Shown in pieces: positions 45,331-54,951 of a stretch of DNA of 64,000 nt. Under the pieces are notes generated by a model. That model was given only the letters and a program-made list of their open reading frames with translations. It made no database searches and had not been told where the DNA came from. Made by a program: the position numbers and the translations under genes. Numbering within the stretch: the first letter of the stretch is position 1; every line of letters begins with the position of its first letter. The DNA comes from Flexistipes sinusarabici DSM 4947 (GTDB taxonomy: Bacteria; Chrysiogenota; Deferribacteres; Deferribacterales; Flexistipitaceae): positions 2,269,451 through 2,333,450 of the forward strand of contig NC_015672.1 of the NCBI RefSeq assembly GCF_000218625.1, read 5' to 3'.

Positions 45331-45577
45331 GTTTCACCTCTCTATTGTTTTCATAGTAGATAGCAGAATTATTTTAAAGTTCAAGGAATTTAAAATGTGT
45401 ATAAATATCCGTATATATTGATAACATTTTAAGATGTCCGCTGAGCAGAAAAAGTTCTTCTGAACTAAACAAATCCTTGTTTATCTTTTATCCCAGAAAC
45501 TTTTGAAATAAGAAGCACGTTGACTGCAGGGTGTTTTTGATGATAGATTTGTACACAGTTGTAATAAGGATAATTTT

Positions 45578-46843
45578 ATGAAAAAAATCTCAATAATCCT
45601 ATTTATCGTGGTAATGACTACGGTCACAACTTTTGCAGGTGAGAAAAATATGCTTAAAAATAACGGAATGTTTATAACAAATAAACTTGAGCAGAGTGAT
45701 ATTATTTCTCTGAATGTTTTTATTAAAGGCGGCCTGTTTGCAGAAAGTGAAGCCGATAACGGTATAGGAACTCTCTTTTCAGACGTATGGCTGAAAAGCG
45801 GAGATCTTATGAGTAAAGTGGAGTTTTACGGCGGCAATATAGATGCCGGTGTAGCCAGCGACTACTTTGAGTTTCAGATATCCATGCTTAAGGATGATTT
45901 TATTAAGATTTTGCCGTGCCTGAAAAAACTTTTTAATGATCCGGATTTCAGCAACGAAATTTTCGAAAGGGAAAAGGGATTGTTAATAAAAGAGATAAAA
46001 AGTATGAAAGACAGTCCAAGTAAAGTTGCTATGGAGAAATTAGGCGAACTGACCTATGGTGATTTTCCCTATGAACTTTCCACTATCGGGCAGGTGGATT
46101 CTGTAAAAAACTTAAGTTTTAAAGATATTAGAAAGTATTATGAAAAAACTTTTAAGGGCAGTAATTTTATAATTTCCCTGGCAGGAGATTTTTCAGATTT
46201 GATCCGATCAAAAACGCAAAATGTGTTTGAAGACTTACCGGAAGGAAAGCCTGTAAATATAAATTGCAAAGGTTCCGGTATCAGCCGTTCAGTTTATGAA
46301 GAAGAAGCTTATCCCCGAATAAGGCAGGCAAAGCTGTACGTGGCTTACGATGCTCCGTCTGCGGCCGATAAAGGATATTTATCGACAAAAGTCCTGACTG
46401 AGATAATGGGCGGCGGGATGAGTTCCTATTACTTTAATATTTTAAGGCAGCAGAAAGGCTATGCTTATGCTGTCGGTGCTTTTTATCCTTCCCGGCTGTG
46501 TTCTTCCCGCTATATTACTTTTATCGGTCTGGAGTATGACAATGTTATGAAGGCTGTGGAAGATATAAGAGAGATTAACGCACAATCTGTGGATATGATT
46601 ACAGATGAAGATGTTCAGAAAGCAAAAAATTATATTTTAGGCAGAATCCTTTCAGAATCCCAATCCACCCAGAAAACCAGCTGGTATGCTGCATTTTTCG
46701 CGAATCTTGGCCTGGGACATAACTACTTTGAGCAGTACATTGAGAATCTTAGAAATGTTAGTCTTAAAGATGTTCAGAATGCTGCTGAGGGACTTTTTAA
46801 CAGAAAAAATACAACGTTTGTTTTAAAGCCTGAAAATAACTGA
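45578..46843 (+). CDS. M16 (insulinase-like) family protein lacking the zinc motif
   Basis: This 421-residue secreted protein has a signal peptide (to about residue 20) and the two-lobed M16 fold signature, including a C-terminal YVAYDAPSAADKGYLSTKVLTE region. The HxxEH zinc site should fall at residues 65-69, but the sequence there is TLFSD, so His and Glu are absent. It is probably a non-catalytic M16 protein that pairs with an active subunit coded elsewhere. No partner is adjacent; the gene is divergent from ccmF. Confidence 0.85.
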   Translation: MKKISIILFIVVMTTVTTFAGEKNMLKNNGMFITNKLEQSDIISLNVFIKGGLFAESEADNGIGTLFSDVWLKSGDLMSKVEFYGGNIDAGVASDYFEFQISMLKDDFIKILPCLKKLFNDPDFSNEIFEREKGLLIKEIKSMKDSPSKVAMEKLGELTYGDFPYELSTIGQVDSVKNLSFKDIRKYYEKTFKGSNFIISLAGDFSDLIRSKTQNVFEDLPEGKPVNINCKGSGISRSVYEEEAYPRIRQAKLYVAYDAPSAADKGYLSTKVLTEIMGGGMSSYYFNILRQQKGYAYAVGAFYPSRLCSSRYITFIGLEYDNVMKAVEDIREINAQSVDMITDEDVQKAKNYILGRILSESQSTQKTSWYAAFFANLGLGHNYFEQYIENLRNVSLKDVQNAAEGLFNRKNTTFVLKPENN

Positions 46844-46874
46844 ATATTTGCAATTAAGCATACACGTATATAGG

Positions 46875-46963
46875 TATTAAGGGTATTAAGGGTAGTAGAG
46901 GTTCAAGGCTCAACGTTGAACTCCCCCTGTCACACGCGTTACGCGTTACCCATCACGGCATCA
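46875..46963. repeat. Repeat array after rqcP
   Basis: On the plus strand, GGTATTAAGGGTATTAAGGG is followed by ACGCGTT, ACGCGTT, ACCCATC, ACGGCAT in 7-base steps, ending at the rqcP stop codon. In the gene direction it starts TGATGCCGTGATGGG, like the repeat after the permease gene. Confidence 0.6.
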
Positions 46964-47239
46964 GACGAGGTCTTCAGGCTCTTTAGGGATATATTTTTCC
47001 ATGAGGATATATTTATCTCTCTCTTTCTTAGGAACACTGTTTTTTGCCGGCACGTCGAGAATACGTATCTTTTTATAATAATTCCACATGTCAATTTCCA
47101 GGATATCCCCACTCTTAACACTATAAGAAGGTTTAATTTTTTTGCCGTTAATCAGAATAAACCCCTCCTCGGCAGCTTCATTGGCTACAGTACGCCTCTT
47201 AATAATTGCCATTATCTTTAAAAACTTATCAATGCGCAT
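46961..47239 (-). CDS. rqcP: S4-domain RNA-binding protein RqcP (YabO-like)
   Basis: This 92-residue protein has the start MRIDKFLKIMAIIKRRTVA and LINGKKIKPSYSVKSGD, the S4 domain of the RqcP/YabO/Hsp15 group. These proteins act on stalled 50S-peptidyl-tRNA complexes. I use the ATG at 47239, 11 bp inside thiD; an upstream frame start at 47305 adds residues that do not fit the family. Confidence 0.85.
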   Translation of the reverse strand: MRIDKFLKIMAIIKRRTVANEAAEEGFILINGKKIKPSYSVKSGDILEIDMWNYYKKIRILDVPAKNSVPKKERDKYILMEKYIPKEPEDLV

Positions 47240-48038
47240 TATCAAAACTCTGTGTGTAGCAGAAATGATTAAGCGGGCCGTGTCCGCTGCCAATTCCGAG
47301 GTCACGGGAGCTGTTTATAGTTTCATAAATATAATTTTTTGCCGTCTGGACGGCTTTTTTAATATCAAATCCTTTAGCAAGATAAGCTGCAATACTTGAG
47401 GCGTATGTACAGCCTGTCCCGTGGGTGTTCTTTGAGTTTATTTTTTTTGAGGTAAAAGTTAACTCCACATCTGTCCCCACAAGAACATCCTTTGCATATT
47501 TGCTCCTTAAGTGGCCACCTTTTAATAGAACGAATTTGCTGCCCATTTTCATCAGGTCTTTGGCAGCTTTGCTCATCTCCGCTTCATTATTTATTGTACA
47601 ATTCAGGAGAAACTCTGCCTCTTCTATATTAGGGGTTATTATGTAAGACTGCGGTATCAGAGAATCTATCAATGTGTTTACAGCACTTTCCTCCAGCAGC
47701 CGGCTTCCCCCTTTGGCCACCATTACAGGATCAACAACAAGCTTTTTAACTTTAAAATGTTGAAGTTTATCGGAAACAGTCCGGATAATTTCTGCAGTTG
47801 AAAGCATTCCTGTTTTCACACATGAAATGTCAAAATCATCAAATATTGCATCAAGTTGTGACTCTATTGAGCTGAGGGGCAGGTTGAAAATATCAGTAAC
47901 TCCCTGTGTATTCTGAGAAGTTACAGACGTTATAACGGATGTTCCATATACTCCCGCAGCTGCGAACGATTTTAAATCCGCCTGAATTCCGGCTCCCCCG
48001 CCACTGTCAGAGCCGGCTATGGTCAGTGCCTGCCGCAT
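47229..48038 (-). CDS. thiD: Hydroxymethylpyrimidine/phosphomethylpyrimidine kinase
   Basis: This 269-residue kinase of the ribokinase fold has GSDSGGGAGIQADLKSF at the N-terminus and NTHGTGCTYASSIAAYLA, the anion hole with the catalytic Asp replaced by Cys, as usual for ThiD. It makes HMP-PP for thiamine. It follows dnaE by 11 bp. No TPP riboswitch is visible upstream of it. Confidence 0.95.
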   Translation of the reverse strand: MRQALTIAGSDSGGGAGIQADLKSFAAAGVYGTSVITSVTSQNTQGVTDIFNLPLSSIESQLDAIFDDFDISCVKTGMLSTAEIIRTVSDKLQHFKVKKLVVDPVMVAKGGSRLLEESAVNTLIDSLIPQSYIITPNIEEAEFLLNCTINNEAEMSKAAKDLMKMGSKFVLLKGGHLRSKYAKDVLVGTDVELTFTSKKINSKNTHGTGCTYASSIAAYLAKGFDIKKAVQTAKNYIYETINSSRDLGIGSGHGPLNHFCYTQSFDNAH

Positions 48039-48049
48039 TGATACCTCCT

Positions 48050-51000
48050 TTAGGATGCTTTTAGCATAATTTCATATGTATTGCTGCCCAGTAAATCTTC
48101 AATCTGTTTAAATAGTGAAAGTGAGGGTTTTACTGCAAAATTTTCTCCGGCTTCTATACTTAATTTGTATTTTGTTGGGTTATCAATTTCAAGCTTTACA
48201 GGCAGGGTTCCCTGATAACGGGTAATGATATTTTTTAGCTTGTTCAGCCTTTCCTCTGTGAAGCCTATCATGTTAAGTTTTATAAGCAACGAATCTGCAA
48301 GTGTTTCAATAGCCTCGTTGATTTCATAAATTTCTTCCACCAAAACAGATTCCTTATCCTCATCACTGTTATATTTCCCTTTTACAATAAGAATTCTGTC
48401 TTCTTCGATATTTCTTACATGCTCCCTGAATACAGAAGGGAATACCACCAGGTCAATAGTTCCCTCAATATCTTCCAGTGTTACGAAAGCCATCCTTTCG
48501 CCTTTTTTGGTGATATGGGTTTTTATTGCTTTAACAATACCGCCCAATGTCACCTGCGTATCGTCAGAATATCCGGAGAGTTCTGTAGTTTTCATGGAGA
48601 ATAAGTCCAGCACAGCTGAATAGGTTGAAAGTGGGTGATTTGTTATGTAAAACCCAAGTATCTCTTTCTCAAACTTCAGCAGCTCGTTTTCCGGCATTTC
48701 CTCCACATCCGGGTAAAATTCGTCTTCATCGTCATCATCACCGTTTGCGTCTTTCAGCAAATCATCAATTGTAACCACACCTTCCTTTTTATATTTTTGT
48801 TTTTTTTGCCCCAGATCAATAGCGGTTTCCAGCACCTGGAGTAGCTGCCTTCTGTTTTTCCCGAAATCATCCAGTGCCCCTGCCTTTATCAATGCTTCAA
48901 AGACTTTTTTGTTTGCCAGTCTTAAATCAACCCGTTTGCAGACATCATAAATACTTTTAAATGGGCCGTTGTTTTCCCTTTCTTCTACGATACAGTCTAT
49001 GGCTCCGTAACCCACATTTTTCAAAGCACCCAGGCCGAATCTTATAGAACCGTCGTCAATGGTGAAATTTTTGCAGCTTTTATTGATATCCGGAGGCAAT
49101 ACCTCTATCCCCATTCTCTTGCATTCTTCAATAAAAGATACCACTTTTTCGCCTTTATCTAGTTCACAAGTCATAAGTGCCGCCATATACTCAATCGGAT
49201 GGTGTGTTTTCAAATACGCCGTCTGATAGGCAACCATTGCATAAGCAGCTGAGTGACTTTTGTTGAAACCGTATTCGGCAAATTTCTCCATCAATGAAAA
49301 AATATTTTCAGCAATCTCCAGATCATAACCCCGTCCTTTGGCACCCTCTATTCCGAGGTTTTTATCACCGTAAAGAAATATTTGTTTATGCTTTTTCATT
49401 TCCTCGGGCTTCTTTTTCCCCATTGCCCTTCTCAACAGATCAGCATTGCCAAGGGAATATCCGCCTATTTCCTGGGCAATCTGCATAACCTGCTCCTGAT
49501 ATACGATGATTCCGTACGTTTCTTTCAGGATGGGTTCCAGTTCGGGCAGTATGTATGATATTTCCTGGGTTCCGTGTTTTCTTTTTACAAAATCATCGAG
49601 CATTCCACTTCCGATCGGTCCGGGTCTGTATAGAGCTACAAGAGCGATAATATCTTCAAAAGTAGTCGGCTTTATTTTTTTCAGCAGATTTCTCATGCCG
49701 GTACTTTCCAGCTGAAAAACACCTGTAGTATTTCCGCTGGAAAGCATTTCATATGTTTTTTTATCATCCAGCGGTATTTTATTGATATCAAGTTTTGTAC
49801 TGTTATTCGTGTTAACCCGTTGGACTGCTTCATCAATTACCGTCAGGTTTTTCAACCCGAGGAAATCAAATTTAACCAATCCCACCTTTTCAAGTGTATT
49901 TTTCTCGAATTGTGTTACGACTTCATTGTTCTGCCCCTTACAGAGCGGCACATATTCCACCAGAGGCTTATCTGAGATAACTATTCCCGCCGCATGCATA
50001 CCGGCATTTCTCAGAAGACCCTCAAGTTTCAGAGCATGCTCCAGAAGTTCCCTGCCGTTTTCAACGCTTTCTATGTTATTCTTCAGATCCGGATCTTCCT
50101 TTAAAGCTTTCTTTAACGTCATATTAGGTTTCTCAGGAATAAGTTTGGCGATTTTGTCGACGGTTTTCAGAGGTATCTCAAGTACTCTTCCCACATCTCT
50201 GATAACACCACGGGCCAAAAGCTTACCAAAGGTAACAATCTGGGCAACACGGTCATCACCGTATTTGTTTACCACATACTTTATAACCTGCTCCCTTTTG
50301 TTCATACAAAAGTCTATATCAAAGTCGGGCATACTTTCCCTTTCGGGATTGAGAAAACGCTCAAAAAGAAGATTGAACCTTATGGGGTCTATATCGGTAA
50401 TCCCCATTGCATAAGCCGCCAGAGATCCTGCACCTGATCCTCTGCCGGGGCCTACCGGAATGTTGTTTTCCCTGGCATAGTTGATAAAATCCCACACAAT
50501 CAGATAGTATCCGGCATAACCTCTCATCTTGATAATTTCCAGCTCTCTGTTCAGACGCTCATAATATGCTTTATGCTTATCTGCAGGGATATCTGCAAGT
50601 TTTTTATGGAGGCCTTGTTTTGCAATATGTTCAAAATAACTGTTTGCAGAGTAACCTTCAGGAATATCAAATTCCGGCAGATGCAGATCGTCAAAATTAA
50701 GGGAAACGTTGCAGCGTTCTGCTATGTTAAGGGTGTTTTCACAAGCTTCGGGTACTTCTGCAAAAGCTTCCCACATCTCTTCCGGTGATTTTACATATAA
50801 TTGATCGGAGTGAATTTCCAGCTTGTTTGTACTGCTTATCGTCTCCTGCATTTGGATACACATAAGGATTTGGTGAGCCTTGTCGTCCCCTTTGTTCAGA
50901 TAATGGCAGTCATTAGATGCCACAAGGGGGATATCTGTTTCCCGTGATATATTTATAAGACCTTTGTTGACAATTTTCTGTTCGGCCATTCCGTTTTCCT

Positions 51001-51535
51001 GGAGTTCAAGATAATAGTCATCTTTTCCAAGAATATCTCTGTATTCCAGGGCGGCTTCTTTGGCTTTTTTAAAGTCATTGTTCAGTATGTGTTTCTGTGG
51101 TTCGCCTGCAAGGCAGGCTGATAAGCCGATCAGCCCTTCGGAATGATTTTGAAGCACTTCCTTATCTATTCTCGGTTTGTAATAAAACCCTTCCAGCTGA
51201 GCTATAGATACAAGCTTTTGGAGGTTTTTCAGGCCCTTATTATTTTTGGCAAGAAGAATAAGATGGTAATTTTTGTCCTCTTGTTTCGAGTAGTTTCTGT
51301 TTTTTCTGTCATCCGGAGCTACGTATACTTCACATCCTATTATAGGCTTAATATTGTTTTTCAGCGCTTGGGTATAAAAATCGACTATTCCGTGCATTGT
51401 CCCGTGGTCGGTTATCGCAGCCGCTTTTACCCCCTGGCTTTTTAGCTTTTCCATCAGATCAGAGACCAATATGGCTCCGTCAAGGAGAGAATATTGGGAG
51501 TGCAGATGAAGATGTACAAATTGCTTTTGCTTCAT
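48050..51535 (-). CDS. dnaE: DNA polymerase III alpha subunit
   Basis: This 1161-residue replicative polymerase has an N-terminal PHP domain (HLHLHSQYSLLDG, AITDHGTMHG) and polymerase core motifs GPGRGSGAGSLAAYA and MPDFDIDFC, with the third Asp around VKFDFLGLK. A C-terminal OB-fold (VTLGGIVKAIKTHITKKG) completes it. I chose the ATG at 51535, with AGGTGA upstream; a GTG three codons earlier abuts the mobB stop. No proofreading nuclease is fused. Confidence 0.97.
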   Translation of the reverse strand: MKQKQFVHLHLHSQYSLLDGAILVSDLMEKLKSQGVKAAAITDHGTMHGIVDFYTQALKNNIKPIIGCEVYVAPDDRKNRNYSKQEDKNYHLILLAKNNKGLKNLQKLVSIAQLEGFYYKPRIDKEVLQNHSEGLIGLSACLAGEPQKHILNNDFKKAKEAALEYRDILGKDDYYLELQENGMAEQKIVNKGLINISRETDIPLVASNDCHYLNKGDDKAHQILMCIQMQETISSTNKLEIHSDQLYVKSPEEMWEAFAEVPEACENTLNIAERCNVSLNFDDLHLPEFDIPEGYSANSYFEHIAKQGLHKKLADIPADKHKAYYERLNRELEIIKMRGYAGYYLIVWDFINYARENNIPVGPGRGSGAGSLAAYAMGITDIDPIRFNLLFERFLNPERESMPDFDIDFCMNKREQVIKYVVNKYGDDRVAQIVTFGKLLARGVIRDVGRVLEIPLKTVDKIAKLIPEKPNMTLKKALKEDPDLKNNIESVENGRELLEHALKLEGLLRNAGMHAAGIVISDKPLVEYVPLCKGQNNEVVTQFEKNTLEKVGLVKFDFLGLKNLTVIDEAVQRVNTNNSTKLDINKIPLDDKKTYEMLSSGNTTGVFQLESTGMRNLLKKIKPTTFEDIIALVALYRPGPIGSGMLDDFVKRKHGTQEISYILPELEPILKETYGIIVYQEQVMQIAQEIGGYSLGNADLLRRAMGKKKPEEMKKHKQIFLYGDKNLGIEGAKGRGYDLEIAENIFSLMEKFAEYGFNKSHSAAYAMVAYQTAYLKTHHPIEYMAALMTCELDKGEKVVSFIEECKRMGIEVLPPDINKSCKNFTIDDGSIRFGLGALKNVGYGAIDCIVEERENNGPFKSIYDVCKRVDLRLANKKVFEALIKAGALDDFGKNRRQLLQVLETAIDLGQKKQKYKKEGVVTIDDLLKDANGDDDDEDEFYPDVEEMPENELLKFEKEILGFYITNHPLSTYSAVLDLFSMKTTELSGYSDDTQVTLGGIVKAIKTHITKKGERMAFVTLEDIEGTIDLVVFPSVFREHVRNIEEDRILIVKGKYNSDEDKESVLVEEIYEINEAIETLADSLLIKLNMIGFTEERLNKLKNIITRYQGTLPVKLEIDNPTKYKLSIEAGENFAVKPSLSLFKQIEDLLGSNTYEIMLKAS

Positions 51536-51544
51536 ATAATTCAC

Positions 51545-52168
51545 CTATTCCATATCTATTTTTACTTTTATTTTATTAACGTTAGTAAGAGTTGCCAAAG
51601 CTGTCAAATACTCCTTTAGCGGTCTTTGATATTTTTCCTCAACCCCTGTGATGACAACTTCAGGGCTGGTTTCAGCTGCGAAATCCAGAATATGGCTAAC
51701 CACTTCATTTTTTTCTGCAAAGCTAAACACCCGGACATCTACATCCGGTTTATCATCGGACACTACTCCGATGAGTTCTTTGTTTGTAAAATTCAACGGC
51801 GGTTTGTTATTTGCACTCCGATAAATTTCAAATTTGGGCAGATCACTTTTTTTGTAGCCTTCTGTAAGAACCAGGTCAACATTGCCGAAAAATTTAAGAA
51901 TAAGCTCTTCAACACTGTACTCATTATCGCAAGACTGTATCAGGGCAAGTTTTTCAGCAGAAGAAATGCAGACAATCTCTGCTCCCGCCTGCTTTAGTCT
52001 GTAGGAATCTTTTCCCGGTTTGTCTATTTCAAACTTATGAGCGTCATGCTTAATTGCGCCGATTTTATATCCTTTGTCAATAAAAACAGGAATAATCTGC
52101 TCCAGGAATGTGGTTTTTCCGCTTCCGGATGAACCGACGAAGGAGATAACGGGTATATGTTTTTCCAT
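51545..52168 (-). CDS. mobB: Molybdopterin-guanine dinucleotide biosynthesis adaptor MobB
   Basis: This 207-residue GTP-binding protein has a P-loop in FVGSSGSGKTTFLEQ, then IGAIKHDAHKFEID and LVLTEGYKKSDLPKFEI, the typical MobB arrangement. It assists formation of the guanine dinucleotide molybdenum cofactor. It is slightly longer than short MobB proteins. It is directly upstream of dnaE. Confidence 0.92.
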   Translation of the reverse strand: MEKHIPVISFVGSSGSGKTTFLEQIIPVFIDKGYKIGAIKHDAHKFEIDKPGKDSYRLKQAGAEIVCISSAEKLALIQSCDNEYSVEELILKFFGNVDLVLTEGYKKSDLPKFEIYRSANNKPPLNFTNKELIGVVSDDKPDVDVRVFSFAEKNEVVSHILDFAAETSPEVVITGVEEKYQRPLKEYLTALATLTNVNKIKVKIDME

Positions 52169-52252
52169 TATTCAGGCTCCTTGATTAATATCGGGATAAA
52201 TTAAATTTACATTTTAATATCTATTATATAAAATTAATATGTGTATGCTGCA

Positions 52253-53953
52253 ATGATTAAAAATAAAAAAGTGGAATTGTTTTTTGTTTCCGCACTTTTA
52301 TTGAATTTGCTTCCCCTCTCAGCAACTGCCCATCTGCTTACATCCTTTATGCTGGCGTTATTATTTTTTAAGGGAAGAGTACGGGTTGTTGTACTTATAT
52401 TTATAATATTTTTTGGTTTAGCAGAAAAGTACAGTTTCATAGTTGTAGAGCACATGTTTGACACAAAGGCAAGCTATGTCTATGAAACAACTGCCGGCAC
52501 ATATTTCAGTGATGTGAAATTGGAGGCAGGTGACGTTATTGCAGGGAAATTTGTCCGAAAGATGACGAAATACGGAATTAATATTTACAGCAGCGGAAAT
52601 AAATACAGGTTCAGGCTGCCGCTTGTTTCAGACCTGCTGTATTCGAGGAAAAATTTATCCGAAAAACTTTATTATTCATCTGGTCTTAAGGCAGGACTGA
52701 CGAATGCCCTTGTAATGGGGGATAAAAATTTTCTACCGGATACTTTGGTGGATAAGTTTACTGTTACCGGTCTAAACCACCTGCTTGCAATATCAGGGCT
52801 TCATGTTGGAATAATTCTCGGTGGAATCTTATGGCTGTTATCCTTTCTACATATAAAACTTCGCTTTTTGATATCGCTGCCTTTTTTGATATTACTTGTG
52901 CCGTTTACAGGCTTTAAAATTACCGTAATCAGAGCAGTACTTTTTGCGCTCATTGTGATGACAGCTTATTTTTTTGATGTTAAAACGGATTTGAAAAAAA
53001 TGATACTGTTTGCTGCCGGTATTTTTATGCTTATCAATCCTGAGATAACAAATGATATCTCTTTCCTTCTTTCCTTTTCTGCCGTTTTCGGTATTGTTTA
53101 TTTTCTCCGCAATAGAAAAGAGAATGCAGACCGGGGCAGATTCTCCTGGTTCACAGAGCCGGCGAAAGCGGGGGTAGCGGCCACTGTGTTTACTTCACCT
53201 TTTATTCTTTACTATTTTGGCAATTTTAATTATATGAGCGTATTAAATACGGTAGTAATGCTCCCCTTTATTTCAGTGTTGATTATATTGGGACTTGGTT
53301 GTCTTGTAAACCCGGCAATTCTGATTAATCCGTTAGTTGTTTTTGAGAATCTCACTAAGGATGTTTTAAATTTACTGTACGAATGGACATATTCTTTCTT
53401 TGTTTTAAACAAAATCGACTATAATATCTTTGTAACGGTTATTATACTGATGCTTTTAATTGTACTTTTAAAGCGTAGAATTTTACTTTTGTTTGTTCTG
53501 CTGATTCCGGTGATTCCCCAAAAAAATCCCGATGGTATCTATATTCCTAAGATGATCAGGTCGAAAGGATTTATCCATATTGACGGCAATAAAAAAGAAA
53601 TTTTTTACAAAGGGTGGTATTCTGATTTCAAATATAGCTTTCTACCTTTGGCGGCTGAACTTTCTGTAGAAAACTTTGAGTCCGGAGATATAAATATCTA
53701 TGACGGAAAAAACATGTATATAAAAATTCAAAACAAGACGAAAAAATTTTCAAATATATGCGTAAACAAAGTATCTCCGGAGTGCAGATATATTTTTAAA
53801 ACAAGATCAAATACAGTGAATAAAAAAGATTATTCAAAAAAACATACTTATCTGATATATAAAAATCATCTGGAAAAAGGCAATATAATACAACTCAGCA
53901 GGTACAAAGATACAATAAAAGTTTTTAAAGGAGGCGTAGTTCTAATTGATTAA
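52253..53953 (+). CDS. comEC: ComEC/Rec2 family DNA uptake channel protein
   Basis: This roughly 566-residue membrane protein has an N-terminal OB-like region, then the ComEC competence domain with NHLLAISGLHVGIILGG and about ten helices. The C-terminal metallo-beta-lactamase domain found in many ComEC proteins is absent; a basic tail follows instead. It would pass single-stranded DNA across the inner membrane. No ribosome site is clear, and the start (ATG 52253 or GTG 52241) is uncertain. Confidence 0.85.
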   Translation: MIKNKKVELFFVSALLLNLLPLSATAHLLTSFMLALLFFKGRVRVVVLIFIIFFGLAEKYSFIVVEHMFDTKASYVYETTAGTYFSDVKLEAGDVIAGKFVRKMTKYGINIYSSGNKYRFRLPLVSDLLYSRKNLSEKLYYSSGLKAGLTNALVMGDKNFLPDTLVDKFTVTGLNHLLAISGLHVGIILGGILWLLSFLHIKLRFLISLPFLILLVPFTGFKITVIRAVLFALIVMTAYFFDVKTDLKKMILFAAGIFMLINPEITNDISFLLSFSAVFGIVYFLRNRKENADRGRFSWFTEPAKAGVAATVFTSPFILYYFGNFNYMSVLNTVVMLPFISVLIILGLGCLVNPAILINPLVVFENLTKDVLNLLYEWTYSFFVLNKIDYNIFVTVIILMLLIVLLKRRILLLFVLLIPVIPQKNPDGIYIPKMIRSKGFIHIDGNKKEIFYKGWYSDFKYSFLPLAAELSVENFESGDINIYDGKNMYIKIQNKTKKFSNICVNKVSPECRYIFKTRSNTVNKKDYSKKHTYLIYKNHLEKGNIIQLSRYKDTIKVFKGGVVLID

Positions 53954-54749
53954 TATTACTGTGAATGAAAAAAACTTACAGTTTGAAGAAGGGAAAACGC
54001 TGCTTGATGTAAAAGAAGCAGTAAAGCCGGATGCAGATGTTATTATAATTAACGGTTTTCAAACGACCGAGAATACAGAGATAAATGAAGGAGACAGCAT
54101 CGCCCTAATAAAAAAAGGTGAAATCCCTTCCCGGGAGGAAATGGAATTTTTGATGGCAGCCAGACATACTCCGGGCATCCACTCTGTGCTGAAAAAATCT
54201 TCCGCCGCTGTAGCAGGCCTGGGAGGGCTGGGATCAAATATCGCCATTAACCTTGCCAGGATGGGAGTTGGAAAACTTAAAATAATCGACTTCGATGTGG
54301 TGGAACCATCAAACCTTAACAGACAGCAGTACTTTATACATCAGATTGGCAAAAATAAGGTCGACGCTCTCTTAGAAACACTCCAGCAGATCAATCCGCA
54401 TCTTGAATATGAGTGCGAGAATATCTATATTACCGAAGATAAGGTGGAAGAAATTTTTCTAGACTATCAGGTGGTTCTGGAGGCATTTGACAAAGCTGAA
54501 AATAAGGCAATGTTAATCGGTAAGTTTATGCGTGTTTTCCCTGAAAAATGTATAATAGGCGCTTCCGGGGTGGCCGGTATCTATGATACAAGAAGTATGG
54601 GGATAAGGCAGTTAGGGCAAAACGCATATATCGTGGGAGATCTGGAAAATGAAGCTAGACCGGGAAGAGGGCTGATGTCCACGAGAGTTGCAGTTGCGGC
54701 AGGGATTCAGTCCAATCTCGCAGTAAGATATTTAACGGGTGGTTTATGA
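53946..54749 (+). CDS. thiF: ThiF-family adenylyltransferase with N-terminal ThiS-like domain
   Basis: This 267-residue protein has a ubiquitin-like ThiS fold at residues 1-57 that lacks the terminal Gly-Gly. An E1-like domain follows, with AVAGLGGLGSNIAINLARMG and DFDVVEPSNLNRQQY. It should adenylate the C-terminus of ThiS for thiazole sulfur transfer. It overlaps comEC by 8 bp and thiS by 4 bp. The fused domain may be structural, as it cannot be thiocarboxylated. Confidence 0.85.
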   Translation: MINITVNEKNLQFEEGKTLLDVKEAVKPDADVIIINGFQTTENTEINEGDSIALIKKGEIPSREEMEFLMAARHTPGIHSVLKKSSAAVAGLGGLGSNIAINLARMGVGKLKIIDFDVVEPSNLNRQQYFIHQIGKNKVDALLETLQQINPHLEYECENIYITEDKVEEIFLDYQVVLEAFDKAENKAMLIGKFMRVFPEKCIIGASGVAGIYDTRSMGIRQLGQNAYIVGDLENEARPGRGLMSTRVAVAAGIQSNLAVRYLTGGL

Positions 54750-54946
54750 ATATTATTGTGAACGGCAAAAAAAGGGAGATAGCAGAATCTCTAACTGTGA
54801 AAGAATTGCTTAAACAATTCGATATAAAACCTGACAGCGTTGTTGTCGAACTTAACCGTGATATTATTGGGCAGGAACAGTTTGGGATAACGAAGGTAAA
54901 AGAAAACGACCAGTTGGAAATTGTCCATTTTGTTGGAGGCGGTTAG
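54746..54946 (+). CDS. thiS: Sulfur carrier protein ThiS
   Basis: This 66-residue beta-grasp protein ends in VGGG, giving the Gly-Gly tail required for thiocarboxylation. The N-terminus MNIIVNGKKREIAESLTV is typical. It is encoded right after its activating enzyme. Other thiazole genes (thiG, thiH) are not in the window. Confidence 0.93.
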   Translation: MNIIVNGKKREIAESLTVKELLKQFDIKPDSVVVELNRDIIGQEQFGITKVKENDQLEIVHFVGGG

Positions 54947-54951
54947 AATAT

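Noticed and set aside
48050-48060. TPP riboswitch for thiD
   Set aside because: thiD is 11 bp downstream of dnaE, leaving no room for a riboswitch, and none is seen upstream of thiF either.
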